A program made the translations under genes and the position numbers. The notes beneath the pieces are model-generated. The model was not told the DNA's origin and ran no database searches. It saw nothing but the letters and a program-made list of their open reading frames with translations. DNA of 38,197 nucleotides from Microcaldota archaeon (GTDB lineage Archaea > Micrarchaeota > Micrarchaeia > Anstonellales > Bilamarchaeaceae): NCBI GenBank assembly GCA_030648615.1, contig JAUSHJ010000062.1, forward strand, positions 1 to 38,197. Direction: 5' to 3'. How positions within the stretch are numbered: position 1 is the first letter of the stretch; each line of letters begins with the position of its first letter. This document shows, in pieces, positions 24,229 through 32,398 of the stretch.

Positions 24229-24897
24229 CTATGCTGAATTTGAAATTTTTAATTCAGGATTTCTCCTTAAAAATGATCTCATAATCTTACCAAGTTCATG
24301 TGTTTTGCCTGCTTCTCGAGCTAATGCAAGTTTGAATCTTTCGACTTCTTTTAGAGTTGGAAATTCCTCAACTTCTATTCCAGCAAATCCTTCTTTCTTT
24401 GCTACTCTGGTAACCTCCCATATTGTTCTTGCGGCATCGCTTCCAAATCTCCTTGTCATAAGTTTTTTGTTTCTGGCAGTTTCCAAACTAACAAAAGTAC
24501 ATATTATAAAATTATTTCTAAATCTGTTTAACCAATCATGTTTCACCCAGTTTATTCTATAATTAGAATATTGTTTGCCCATTCCAGTAGCATCTGCACT
24601 TGGAGCTGGAGAAACGAAATAAACGGAACTTCTTCGCGGTTTCGAGGAAACAAGTACGCTGTTGTTGTGTAGTCTATTGCCACCATATGGTGGTCGAGTT
24701 GGGTCTACAGCTAAAATTCTAGGTAAAGCTATTCGTTTCTTTTTTGGAGTGTCAACTGTTACTGTTCTAACCAAAGACCAAGGAACTATTTCTTCTGTCA
24801 ATATTCCATTATCTTTTCGAGCGAGCGTTCCATTAGTAGTATCTATTGGCAATCGAGGCAATAATCGTTCTGGTTGTTTAAGTGTTGGGGTTATCAC
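24229..24897 (-). CDS. Unknown protein, divergent member of the local family
   Basis: 222 residues with a GTG start at 24897, placed by a TATA box 26 bp upstream. ILAVDPTRPPYGGN (61-74) matches the VDPRQP motif of the 451-residue neighbour. NYRINWVKHDWLNRF matches the start of the shared C-terminal domain, which here is enlarged by a Lys/Arg-rich insertion before a final helix (RFKLALAREAGKTHELGKIM). It lies upstream of the four-gene operon in the same direction but has its own promoter. Confidence 0.6.
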   Translation of the reverse strand: MITPTLKQPERLLPRLPIDTTNGTLARKDNGILTEEIVPWSLVRTVTVDTPKKKRIALPRILAVDPTRPPYGGNRLHNNSVLVSSKPRRSSVYFVSPAPSADATGMGKQYSNYRINWVKHDWLNRFRNNFIICTFVSLETARNKKLMTRRFGSDAARTIWEVTRVAKKEGFAGIEVEEFPTLKEVERFKLALAREAGKTHELGKIMRSFLRRNPELKISNSA

Positions 24898-24918
24898 GTA
24901 ATTATCATTATAACACGA

Positions 24919-24927
24919 TTTTTAAAT
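24919..24927. promoter_or_regulatory. Single TATA box serving two divergent leaderless genes
   Basis: TTTTTAAAT reads as a TATA element on both strands. Its centre (24923) is 25 bp from the rightward ATG at 24948 and 26 bp from the leftward GTG at 24897. No other good box lies at the right distance for either gene. Confidence 0.5.
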
Positions 24928-24947
24928 ACTTGTCACAAAATACTATT

Positions 24948-25811
24948 ATGGCAGTTCTCAAGGATCCAGAAATAAGAGAGAAAAAAAGAATTAGACTGGC
25001 AGAAGTTACTCCAGAACTTAGTCAGGAGGCCAATGATAGGATTCATGCAGCTCAAGATAATGCTCAGAAACGGGCAGCCAGTTTTATAAGAGATGGAAAC
25101 GATGCAGGGATCTTTAAACTCATTCTTAGTAAAGATGTGTTTGTTTCTCAAGGTGCATTTCAGGCTCTAGATGGTGCTTTTGCAGCAGATCCAGAGCAAA
25201 TAACAAAATACATTCCTAAATTGAAAGAAATTACATTTCAAAATATAGGTGAAGTTTCCGTATCTTCAGCACTCTGCGTTGCGATCTATTATCTAAGAAC
25301 TGAAGGTCCTGAAAAATTACAAGAATTATTCACTAAAGCTGTTGTTGATATTAAACCAAATGCAGTGGAAGGCTTTTCTCGAGTATATCTACAATGGAAA
25401 GATTCGCTACCGGTTAGAATGAAAACTGCACTTGATGAAAACCCTAATAGATTTATAATCTTCTTAACTGATGAAGATAAAAACACATCCAGGTTAGCTA
25501 GCGGGATCCTGGTTAATACAGTAAATGCGGGCGGAGTAGAACAACTCCTGGCTACTAAACTTAAAGTTCTTGCCATTAAACGTAACGATGATATAGCCGA
25601 AGTTGCTGCCTATGCCGTTACTATGAATGAATTGAACAGAAATGGTTACACATCCAATGTAGAATCTCTCACAAAAGAGCTGATTTCAGACAAAGCGCAA
25701 AAAGGTATGACTGCAGCTATAAAATATTGGGAGTCAAGTGAAATAGGTAGTGTGTGGATATCAGAACACCCAGGATATGAACTTCTATTGAAAAATTCAG
25801 AAACAAAATAA
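24948..25811 (+). CDS. Unknown HEAT-like helical-repeat protein
   Basis: 287 residues from the ATG at 24948 (MAVLKDPEIREKK), placed by the TATA spacing; the longer frame from 24882 crosses the promoter. Successive helical pairs of about 35-40 residues (for example ASFIRDGNDAGIFKLILSKD, SVSSALCVAIYYLRTEG, NTSRLASGILVNTVNAGG, DDIAEVAAYAVTMNELN) resemble HEAT/ARM repeats, usually protein-binding scaffolds. No enzyme motif. Shares its promoter with the divergent gene at 24897. Confidence 0.6.
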   Translation: MAVLKDPEIREKKRIRLAEVTPELSQEANDRIHAAQDNAQKRAASFIRDGNDAGIFKLILSKDVFVSQGAFQALDGAFAADPEQITKYIPKLKEITFQNIGEVSVSSALCVAIYYLRTEGPEKLQELFTKAVVDIKPNAVEGFSRVYLQWKDSLPVRMKTALDENPNRFIIFLTDEDKNTSRLASGILVNTVNAGGVEQLLATKLKVLAIKRNDDIAEVAAYAVTMNELNRNGYTSNVESLTKELISDKAQKGMTAAIKYWESSEIGSVWISEHPGYELLLKNSETK

Positions 25812-25862
25812 TTCATTGTATCTATAGCTACATTTTAATATTTTAGTCTTTTAATCTAATAT

Positions 25863-26099
25863 GTGCAACTCCTCTATATCTACGATCTTAAATCAAAAAA
25901 CAAAAAAGAGTTCAACAGGCTAAAGCGCGTTTTCTATTATCACTTACACCACTTCGATAAGTCAAAACTGGTTTTTAGGACAAAATCAGTTTTAATCGTG
26001 CAGGAAAAACACGAATTACTATTCGATGATTTTTTTAAGCGATTCAAAGGAAATATAGAAGTTTACAAAGTTCGTGCCGAAAGCATCGAAGAACTCTAA
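25863..26099 (+). CDS. Orphan Cas2-like small protein (ferredoxin-like fold)
   Basis: 78 residues with a GTG start, 25 bp from TTTTAATATTTTA (25833-25845). The pattern LLYIYDLKSKNKKEFNRLKR, then YYHLHHFDKSKLVFRTKSVL and IVQEKHE...NIEVYKVRAE is beta-alpha-beta-beta-alpha-beta with an Asp at the end of strand 1. This is the Cas2/VapD-like layout of small nucleic-acid enzymes. No CRISPR array, cas1 or toxin-antitoxin partner is in the window. The resemblance is structural; the family is not certain. Confidence 0.5.
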   Translation: MQLLYIYDLKSKNKKEFNRLKRVFYYHLHHFDKSKLVFRTKSVLIVQEKHELLFDDFFKRFKGNIEVYKVRAESIEEL

Positions 26100-26140
26100 A
26101 ACCGTACCTTTTTATATCTTTTACCACATACTTAATTGTT

Positions 26141-27229
26141 ATGGTTGTACGCAGTAGAATACCTAGCTTCTCAGAAGCTGCTCCAGTTCGCTTTCATTCA
26201 CTAGTTGATTCCAGTCGTAATTTTAAGGCATTTGTAGATGAGGAAGGAAGGAAAAAATTGGCCGAATCTGTCGATGCAATAAGAAAACAGGGTGGCAGTC
26301 TGTCCTTTAGTTTACCTCGTTTAAATGAGCTGGGGGGTCAGGCTATGAAGCCCCTTGCTTATACTCATTATCACTGTGCTCAAGTTGGTTTTCTTGCAGA
26401 CGTTGCAGTATCTGTTTTTCTAGTTTTAGGTATGTTGCCAAAAGAATTGGTTAAATTCCCAAGAGAAATTGCACTAACTGCTGGCAATCTCCATGATAAT
26501 GGAAAAGTATTCATACCATATCCCTTACTTACAAAAGAACTTGGTTATATGTTTATGCGAGTTGTGAGGGGAGCAAATCAACCTTTGACAAATGCAGAAT
26601 TATCTGCGTTGAGGCAAAGCCATCTTGACCTAGGGGTAGATTTTCTAAAAAAATTAGATTTTGATCACAAAGATACAATCGTTTCAATGGTTGCATGCCA
26701 CCATGTAACTTATGATGGCCTTACTGCTGGAAAATATGCTAGTTATCCAGAAGGTAAGATAGGGCGCGAGCTTGAATCATATAAAACAATTCTAAAGGTA
26801 TGTGATGTAATAAGTGCCTGTCTGCCTCGTTTCTATAGACCCCAAAATCACATTCAAAATCTTGAAGATGCAATGGCTCTTGCGGTTGCAGTTTCCGGAA
26901 CTCAACTCGATCCAGTCGTTGTAGCAGCTTTGTTCAGCGGTATTTATGGTATGTCTTATCATGAGAGTTCTAGAATGGTTCAGGAGTGTGTTTATATTGC
27001 GAAGGAAAAACTTTCAAAGCTCGAAGAGACGCCAGATGACTGGATTGCATTTTCAATAAATCATGTAGTAAAACCACATCATTTATTCTCCAAATATGTA
27101 ACGCGTACGAGGCGTAATTTATTTCTCGAACATATTTATAGCGATTTATACGGAAACACGGGTGGAGAATTAGAATGCTTATCTAAATGCGCTGTTGCTT
27201 TTAGACCGGAGAAAATACTCTTCCCGTAA
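26141..27229 (+). CDS. HD-GYP-like phosphohydrolase
   Basis: 362 residues. The C-terminal two-thirds follows the HD-GYP family in order: THYHCAQVG (75-83), AGNLHDNGKVFIP (114-126; HD at 118-119, Lys122), RQSHLDLGVDFLKKL (158-172; His161), ACHHVTYDG (185-193), YASYPEG (199-205; SYP where the family has GYP), VCDVISA (221-227; Asp222), and SGTQLDPVV (252-260) matching the typical ending. All likely metal ligands are present. The family cleaves cyclic dinucleotides in bacteria; substrate here unknown. Residues 1-70 are unrecognised. A TATA-like TTTTTATATC lies about 28 bp upstream. Confidence 0.8.
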   Translation: MVVRSRIPSFSEAAPVRFHSLVDSSRNFKAFVDEEGRKKLAESVDAIRKQGGSLSFSLPRLNELGGQAMKPLAYTHYHCAQVGFLADVAVSVFLVLGMLPKELVKFPREIALTAGNLHDNGKVFIPYPLLTKELGYMFMRVVRGANQPLTNAELSALRQSHLDLGVDFLKKLDFDHKDTIVSMVACHHVTYDGLTAGKYASYPEGKIGRELESYKTILKVCDVISACLPRFYRPQNHIQNLEDAMALAVAVSGTQLDPVVVAALFSGIYGMSYHESSRMVQECVYIAKEKLSKLEETPDDWIAFSINHVVKPHHLFSKYVTRTRRNLFLEHIYSDLYGNTGGELECLSKCAVAFRPEKILFP

Positions 27230-27269
27230 ATATGCCACTCGTTAAAAATATAGTCTTGTAAACCATTAT

Positions 27270-27359
27270 ATGACTTCTCGTAAAGCATATTTTTTCGATG
27301 AATTGTCCTGCGAGACAAATATCTCGAAAATAGGTGATCTTCTCCATGATTTTTCGTAA
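27270..27359 (+). CDS. Leaderless upstream ORF duplicating the polB start
   Basis: A 29-codon ORF beginning MTSRKAYFFDE. Its ATG is 24 bp from the TATA-like TTAAAAATATAG (27242-27253), so it is the first codon the transcript offers. CGTAAAGCATATTTTTTCGA (27279-) matches polB's own CGTAAAGCCTATTTTCTCGA (27355-) at 18 of 20 bases. The stop codon lies 14 bp inside polB, so translating ribosomes would end at the polB start. It may be a partial duplication that now tunes polB translation. Confidence 0.5.
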   Translation: MTSRKAYFFDELSCETNISKIGDLLHDFS

Positions 27360-29721
27360 AGCCTATTTTCTCGATGCAGATTATTTAATAAAAAATAATG
27401 AAACCTACATTCGTCTTCTAATCAAGGGGAAAACCACCACTAGAGTCTATTACCGTTACGATCCCTATTTCTATGTTGACGCTCCAGAAGAAGCTAAGAA
27501 TGACCTGGAAAAAGTTCACGGAAGACTTAAAGATGGAAAACTAGTCTCACCAAAAAGTATCGATCGTGTGGACTGGGTCCTGTCCGGTCAACCAAAAAAA
27601 CTTTTTAAAGTTTATTGCAATGCGCCTCCAGATGTTTTAGCAATAAAGCAGGCAATGCCATTTCCATGTTATGAATATAATCTATCATTTTCCAAGCGTT
27701 TCATGTTTGATATGAAGCTCGTTCCATTTTCCATCATCCACTATGAACGTGAAGGAAAATTTATTAAGAAAATAATAAAAATTGAAGAAAGTGATAAAGT
27801 GCAGTTGAACACACTGGCATTTGATATAGAAACTTATAACCCACTGGGTGCTTCCAGAGAAAGAAAAGACCCAGCTATCATGATTAGCTACGCAGGAAAA
27901 ACTTCTGGAGTGCTCTCATTTAAGGATGCTAATAAAGAAGCACACACTCTGGTTCCGGATGAAAAAACTATGCTGGAAAAATTCTGCGAAATTATCGCAC
28001 AGGAAAATCCAGATGTTATCTATGGTTATAACTCTAGTAATTTTGATTTTCCCTATTTACAGGCAAGGGCAGAGGTTCTAAACGTAAAACTTAAATTAGG
28101 TAGAAAAAGTGCCCTATTAAAAAAAGTAACTAAAGGTATGGTTACTGGTATGCGTGTTGATGGCCGTATTCATATAGATATTTATCCTGCAGCTCGTTTT
28201 TTCGGTATAATCGGTATGATAAAATCCCAACAGTTCACCCTAGAAAAAATATATGAAGAGGTAATTGGCAAAAAGAAATTCATGGTAAATAGAAAAAATA
28301 TTTGGGAGATGTGGGATAGTAATGAAATTGAGACACTTTCACAATATTCTTTACTAGATTCCGTTGTAACAAAAGAACTAGGAGATCATTTTCTTCCATT
28401 ACAGATTGAACTAAGCAGGGTAGCTAAAATGCCATTATTTGATGTTGCACTTTCTACTAGCGGTCAGCTTGTAGAAAATCTGCTTATGTACGAAGCTGCC
28501 CAGCAGAAAATGATTTCCCCCTCTCGTCCTTCCGATGGTGCAGTAAAAGAACGTTTAGCTAATCCAATTGAGGGTGCCTATGTAAAAATTCCAGCTCCTG
28601 GTATCTATGATAATATTGCAGTTATGGATTTTAGAGGTCTATACCCGAGCATTATAGTTTCCTATAATATTGATCCATTTACTTTGACAAAAGATGGAAA
28701 TGAAAATGAGTGTTTTGTTTCACCAACAGGTGCAAAATTCATTAAAAAATCTCAGGGACTTATACCATCAGTAGTTAATTGGCTGGTAGACTATCGTGTA
28801 AAGATAAAACATGAATTGAAAAAGACGAATAAGGACGATGAAAAATATAAAATACTTGAAGCGCGTTCTAATGCTCTTAAAATTTTAACCAATTCTATAT
28901 ACGGTTATCTTGGTTATGCTCGCGCTCGCTGGTATTCAAGAGAGTGTGCAGAAAGCACTACTGCCTGGGGTAGAAAACATATTCAAGAAACAATAGCTTC
29001 AGCAGAAAAAGCAGGATTTGAAGTTTTGTACGGTGATACAGATTCAATTTTTTTACTTTATAAAGATAGGAAACAGGTTCTGGCTTTTATGGAAGAAATC
29101 AACAAGTCCCTACCTGAAAAAATGGAGCTTGAATTAGAAGGTTTCTTTACCAGGGGTGTATTTGTAGGTAAAAAAGGTGGCGAAGAGCGAGGAGCAAAAA
29201 AGAAATACGCGATGCTTGGGGAAGATGGACGATTGAAAATACGTGGTTTCGAACTTGTGCGTAGAGACTGGAGTGATATTGCAAAAAATACTCAGAAAAA
29301 AGTTCTCGAAGCTATATTGAGGGAAGGTAGCAAAGAAAAAGCAGTTGCCGCAGTTCGTGAAGCTATAGCTCGATTGAAATCTGGCAAAGTTCCATTTGAA
29401 GAATTGGTAATAGTTACACAGTTAAAAAAAGACCCGCGTGACTATGATCTATTAAGTCCAGAAGTTTCTGCAGCTAAGAAACTTAATCTTCAAGGTGTTC
29501 CAGTGGAAAAAGGTAGTGTTATTTCCTATGTAGTTGGGAAAGCGGGTAAAAGTATTTCAGACAAGGCACAGCCTTTGGAGTTTGCCAAGGATTACGATCC
29601 CGATTATTATATTGATAATCAGCTCATGCCAGCAGTGATGAAAATTCTCAAAGAGTTAGGTTATGATGAGTATGATTTGAAAGTAGGAGGAAAACAGAAA
29701 GGATTGGGGGATTTCTTCTAG
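27346..29721 (+). CDS. polB: Family B DNA polymerase
   Basis: 791 residues from the ATG at 27346, which follows GGTGAT (27333-27338) by 7 nt. The 3'-5' exonuclease motifs are intact: LAFDIETY (ExoI, near 158-165), YGYNSSNFDFPYL (ExoII) and YSLLDSV (ExoIII). The polymerase motifs are MDFRGLYPSII (A), KILTNSIYGYLGYA (B) and YGDTDSIF (C), followed by KKKYAMLGEDG. All catalytic acidic residues are present, so this should be a proofreading replicative or repair polymerase. Length is normal for archaeal PolB. No intein. The short upstream ORF ends inside its start region, suggesting coupling. Confidence 0.96.
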   Translation: MIFRKAYFLDADYLIKNNETYIRLLIKGKTTTRVYYRYDPYFYVDAPEEAKNDLEKVHGRLKDGKLVSPKSIDRVDWVLSGQPKKLFKVYCNAPPDVLAIKQAMPFPCYEYNLSFSKRFMFDMKLVPFSIIHYEREGKFIKKIIKIEESDKVQLNTLAFDIETYNPLGASRERKDPAIMISYAGKTSGVLSFKDANKEAHTLVPDEKTMLEKFCEIIAQENPDVIYGYNSSNFDFPYLQARAEVLNVKLKLGRKSALLKKVTKGMVTGMRVDGRIHIDIYPAARFFGIIGMIKSQQFTLEKIYEEVIGKKKFMVNRKNIWEMWDSNEIETLSQYSLLDSVVTKELGDHFLPLQIELSRVAKMPLFDVALSTSGQLVENLLMYEAAQQKMISPSRPSDGAVKERLANPIEGAYVKIPAPGIYDNIAVMDFRGLYPSIIVSYNIDPFTLTKDGNENECFVSPTGAKFIKKSQGLIPSVVNWLVDYRVKIKHELKKTNKDDEKYKILEARSNALKILTNSIYGYLGYARARWYSRECAESTTAWGRKHIQETIASAEKAGFEVLYGDTDSIFLLYKDRKQVLAFMEEINKSLPEKMELELEGFFTRGVFVGKKGGEERGAKKKYAMLGEDGRLKIRGFELVRRDWSDIAKNTQKKVLEAILREGSKEKAVAAVREAIARLKSGKVPFEELVIVTQLKKDPRDYDLLSPEVSAAKKLNLQGVPVEKGSVISYVVGKAGKSISDKAQPLEFAKDYDPDYYIDNQLMPAVMKILKELGYDEYDLKVGGKQKGLGDFF

Positions 29722-29889
29722 ATTACTGGTAGAAGGTTGAAGGTAGATGGCAGAAGCACTTAATCTATCAACCACATTATCTTTTTTCCCAATCTGGTGA
29801 TCGAATCCTCTTTTTTAACCTCCATCCTTTTTTTGGATTCCATCTCAAATCCTATTAACATAATGCTTATAAATTTATGTTATTATTAA

Positions 29890-29915
29890 TTAACCTAGAA
29901 TCGAATCTAGGTTAA
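29890..29915 (+). promoter_or_regulatory. 10-bp perfect inverted repeat between TATA box and ATPase start
   Basis: TTAACCTAGA and TCTAGGTTAA flank a 6-base centre (ATCGAA) and end 7 bp before the ATG at 29922. The TATA-like CTTATAAATTTAT (29866-29878) puts the transcript start at or near the left arm. It could be a repressor site or a 5'-leader hairpin that would mask ribosome entry. The 200-bp gap 29722-29921 holds no other credible gene. Confidence 0.55.
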
Positions 29916-29921
29916 GATGAC

Positions 29922-31196
29922 ATGACAGAGATTAAAGAAAAACTGCAGGATTCAAATCCATGGTGGAAAGGCGCGTTTACATCAGCGTTCAAAGAAAGAG
30001 AGATATATCCAAAGATAAAAAAATTCCTGCGAATGCCGCAAATAATTGCACTTACTGGGCTCAGGCGGGTCGGGAAAACCACCATTATGCTTAAAATAGT
30101 GGAAGACGCCTTGAAGGATAATTTTGATCCAAAGCACATAATCTATTTTTCTTTTGATGATTCCAAGGAAGCCGATTTCAGGCAGATACTTTCTGAATAT
30201 GAAAAATTAATGGAAAAGAACATTCGTGAGGGGAATTACTTACTATTATTTGACGAAGTGCAAAAAGTGGATAACTGGCAAGAAAAAATGAAAATAATAT
30301 ACGATAATTTTGGAAAGAATGTCAAGATTATCCTATCTGGGTCAGAATCATTATTTATAAGAAAAAGAGCAAAAGAGTCGCTTGCCGGAAGAATATTTGA
30401 GTTTAAGGTAGAACCATTAACCTTTAAGGAATTTTTGGTATTCAGGGGGGTTTCTTACCAACCAATAGGACTTTATGAAAAAGAACTTCGTAACCTATTT
30501 GACGACTTTATCCTTACTATGGGGTTTCCTGAGTTGTATGGGGTTAAAGATAAGGAAACTATAAGAAAATACATAAAGGACGGGATTGTCGATAAAATCA
30601 TTTATAAGGACATTCCGAGATTATTCAGCATAGATGATCCATCCATATTGGAATCTCTCATTAATATTTTTACGGAAGAACCGGGCCAGATAATTGATCT
30701 TTCTGAACTAGGAAAATCATTGGGTTTATCCAGACAGACAATATCTAATTATTTATCTTATCTGGAGCAGTCATTTCTTCTAAGAAAATTATATAATTTT
30801 TCAAGAAATCGGAGAAAGATAGAAAGAAAACTCAAAAAATATTACCCTACTATTATCTCAGTCAATCTTGTGTTTAGAGATGACGATACTTCAAGGTCTA
30901 AGGTGTTTGAGTGGTTGCTTGTAAATGAACTCGATGCAGAATTTTTCTGGCGGGATTCTTATAAAAACGAAGTGGATGTTGTTAAAGCTGAAGAAAAGAT
31001 ATTAGCAATGGAAATTAAATATGGTAAAATAGAAACAACCGGAATAAGTGCCTTCATGAGGAAATTTAAAGTAATCCATGGGTTAATACTGTCTTACGAA
31101 AAGCAAGACAAAATAAATGTAAAGGAAGGGGTAATCGATATTGTTCCAGCATGGAAATTTCTGATGACTTCAGATACTTATAGTAAGACTAAGTGA
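29922..31196 (+). CDS. AAA ATPase of the AAA_14/DUF4143 type
   Basis: 424 residues. The Walker A is GLRRVGKTT (46-54) and the Walker B is LLLFDEVQ (107-114). IILSGSES is sensor 1, and LAGRIFEFKVEPLTFKEFL is the hallmark that follows it in this family. A winged-helix-like middle (LGKSLGLSRQTISNYLSYLE) and a C-terminal DUF4143 nuclease-like fold (RDSYKNEVDVV, ILAMEIKYGK, with E-x-D and E-x-K) complete it. Such genes are scattered, often in many copies, in archaeal genomes. Its role is unclear. A palindrome precedes it. Its position between polB and a small gene suggests insertion. Confidence 0.85.
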   Translation: MTEIKEKLQDSNPWWKGAFTSAFKEREIYPKIKKFLRMPQIIALTGLRRVGKTTIMLKIVEDALKDNFDPKHIIYFSFDDSKEADFRQILSEYEKLMEKNIREGNYLLLFDEVQKVDNWQEKMKIIYDNFGKNVKIILSGSESLFIRKRAKESLAGRIFEFKVEPLTFKEFLVFRGVSYQPIGLYEKELRNLFDDFILTMGFPELYGVKDKETIRKYIKDGIVDKIIYKDIPRLFSIDDPSILESLINIFTEEPGQIIDLSELGKSLGLSRQTISNYLSYLEQSFLLRKLYNFSRNRRKIERKLKKYYPTIISVNLVFRDDDTSRSKVFEWLLVNELDAEFFWRDSYKNEVDVVKAEEKILAMEIKYGKIETTGISAFMRKFKVIHGLILSYEKQDKINVKEGVIDIVPAWKFLMTSDTYSKTK

Positions 31197-31200
31197 TAAT

Positions 31201-31458
31201 TTGACAACCAAAGACGAAATTCTAAAAAACGGTTTTCTCGAAGTGCGAATAAGGGTAACCGGTATATTCCAGCGTCACAAGTTTACTGTAGTTTATGATA
31301 CAACTCCGCTTGGTAAAGTAGTCTATCTACAAATAAAAAATAATATAATTCCAACAGAACTTGCGAAACTTGCTTCAGAATATCAGTTACCTTTTCGTTC
31401 CCCTCTAGGTACTGCATATCCTGCTGGAAAAGGGTCGAAGGATTTTGTGCAGCCTTAA
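31201..31458 (+). CDS. Small unknown protein, 85 residues
   Basis: Begins with TTG at 31201; GTGATA overlapping the ATPase stop is a usable SD. The protein shows three or four strands (FLEVRIRVTGIFQRHKFTVV, GKVVYLQIK) and one helix, with a basic tail. No known motif. It overlaps nothing and ends one base from the converging serA. The weak start codon and close spacing suggest dependence on ATPase translation. Confidence 0.5.
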   Translation: MTTKDEILKNGFLEVRIRVTGIFQRHKFTVVYDTTPLGKVVYLQIKNNIIPTELAKLASEYQLPFRSPLGTAYPAGKGSKDFVQP

Positions 31459-32340
31459 TTATTTAACTATTTCATTTCTTATTTTTTCAACTAGTTCCTT
31501 TCCAATCCTCAACTGTGCTTCCTTAGTTGCAGCACCAAGATGGGGAGTAAAATAAACGTTTTCTAATTCAAGTAGTTTTCCAGAATAAGGTTCTTCCTTA
31601 TAAACATCTAGAGCTGCGCCAGCTATTTTGCCGGATTTACACGCTTCGTACAGAGCAGTTTCATCAATAAGATCGCCACGAGCTAAATTAACCAGGTAAA
31701 CTCCAGATTTCATTTTTGCAATGCTTTTGATATCAATCATATCCTTAGTTTCTGGAGTTAAAATAGTATGTAATGAAATAATATCTGATGATTTAAATAA
31801 TTCATCAATTGATATCGCTGTTGCATTGCCATCTCCTTTTGTTTTAGGGTCGTATGCCAAAACAATCATTCCGAGTGCCTTTGCTTTCTTTGCAACCAGG
31901 CTTCCAATTCTTCCATAGCCGATTATGCCTAAAGTCTTCCCTTCTATTTCTTCGCCAGTTAAGTTTTTTTTATCCCAAATTTTATTTTTCATCTGGTGAT
32001 GTGCTTTTTGCACGTTTCTTAACATTGAAATGATAAGCCCGATTGTTAATTCTGCTACGGCATTGCTACTGGAACTTGGTGTGTTGATAACTTTTATTCC
32101 TCTAGCTTCACATGCTTTGACATCTACATTGTCGAGTCCTACTCCAGCTCTAGCAACTACTTTTAGTTTGCTTGCACTCGTCAGTAGCTCCTTAGTTACT
32201 TTTGTCGCACTTCTCACAATAAATATATCTGCATCTTTTAGGTCATTAGTAAGATTAGTTGGTTTGTAAACTACTTCACCAAGTTTTTTTAGTTCTTCAA
32301 TTACTTCTGGCTCTAAATTGTCAGCAATAACTAGTTTCAT
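31459..32340 (-). CDS. serA: D-3-phosphoglycerate dehydrogenase, short form
   Basis: 293 residues, without the ACT or intervening domain of longer SerA. The NAD-binding loop is LGIIGYGRIGSL (137-148). The catalytic set is Arg221 (NLARGDLID), Glu250 (YKEEPY) and His267 (TPHLGAAT). VARAGVGLDNVD (62-73) and INTPSSSSNAVAELTIGLI (85-103) are typical of this 2-hydroxyacid dehydrogenase branch. It oxidises 3-phosphoglycerate to phosphohydroxypyruvate, the start of serine synthesis. TTTAAAACT near 32365 gives a leaderless start. A related hydroxyacid dehydrogenase activity cannot be excluded, but the neighbours favour SerA. Confidence 0.85.
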   Translation of the reverse strand: MKLVIADNLEPEVIEELKKLGEVVYKPTNLTNDLKDADIFIVRSATKVTKELLTSASKLKVVARAGVGLDNVDVKACEARGIKVINTPSSSSNAVAELTIGLIISMLRNVQKAHHQMKNKIWDKKNLTGEEIEGKTLGIIGYGRIGSLVAKKAKALGMIVLAYDPKTKGDGNATAISIDELFKSSDIISLHTILTPETKDMIDIKSIAKMKSGVYLVNLARGDLIDETALYEACKSGKIAGAALDVYKEEPYSGKLLELENVYFTPHLGAATKEAQLRIGKELVEKIRNEIVK

Positions 32341-32398
32341 AAAACTATTATGTAAATCAGAGTTTTAAACCTACATTATCCTGACAACCAGGACTGAT

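Noticed and set aside
29746-29799. 17-codon ORF with a GGTAG upstream
   Set aside because: Too short, no promoter at the right distance, and it lies in a region of dispersed repeat-like sequence.
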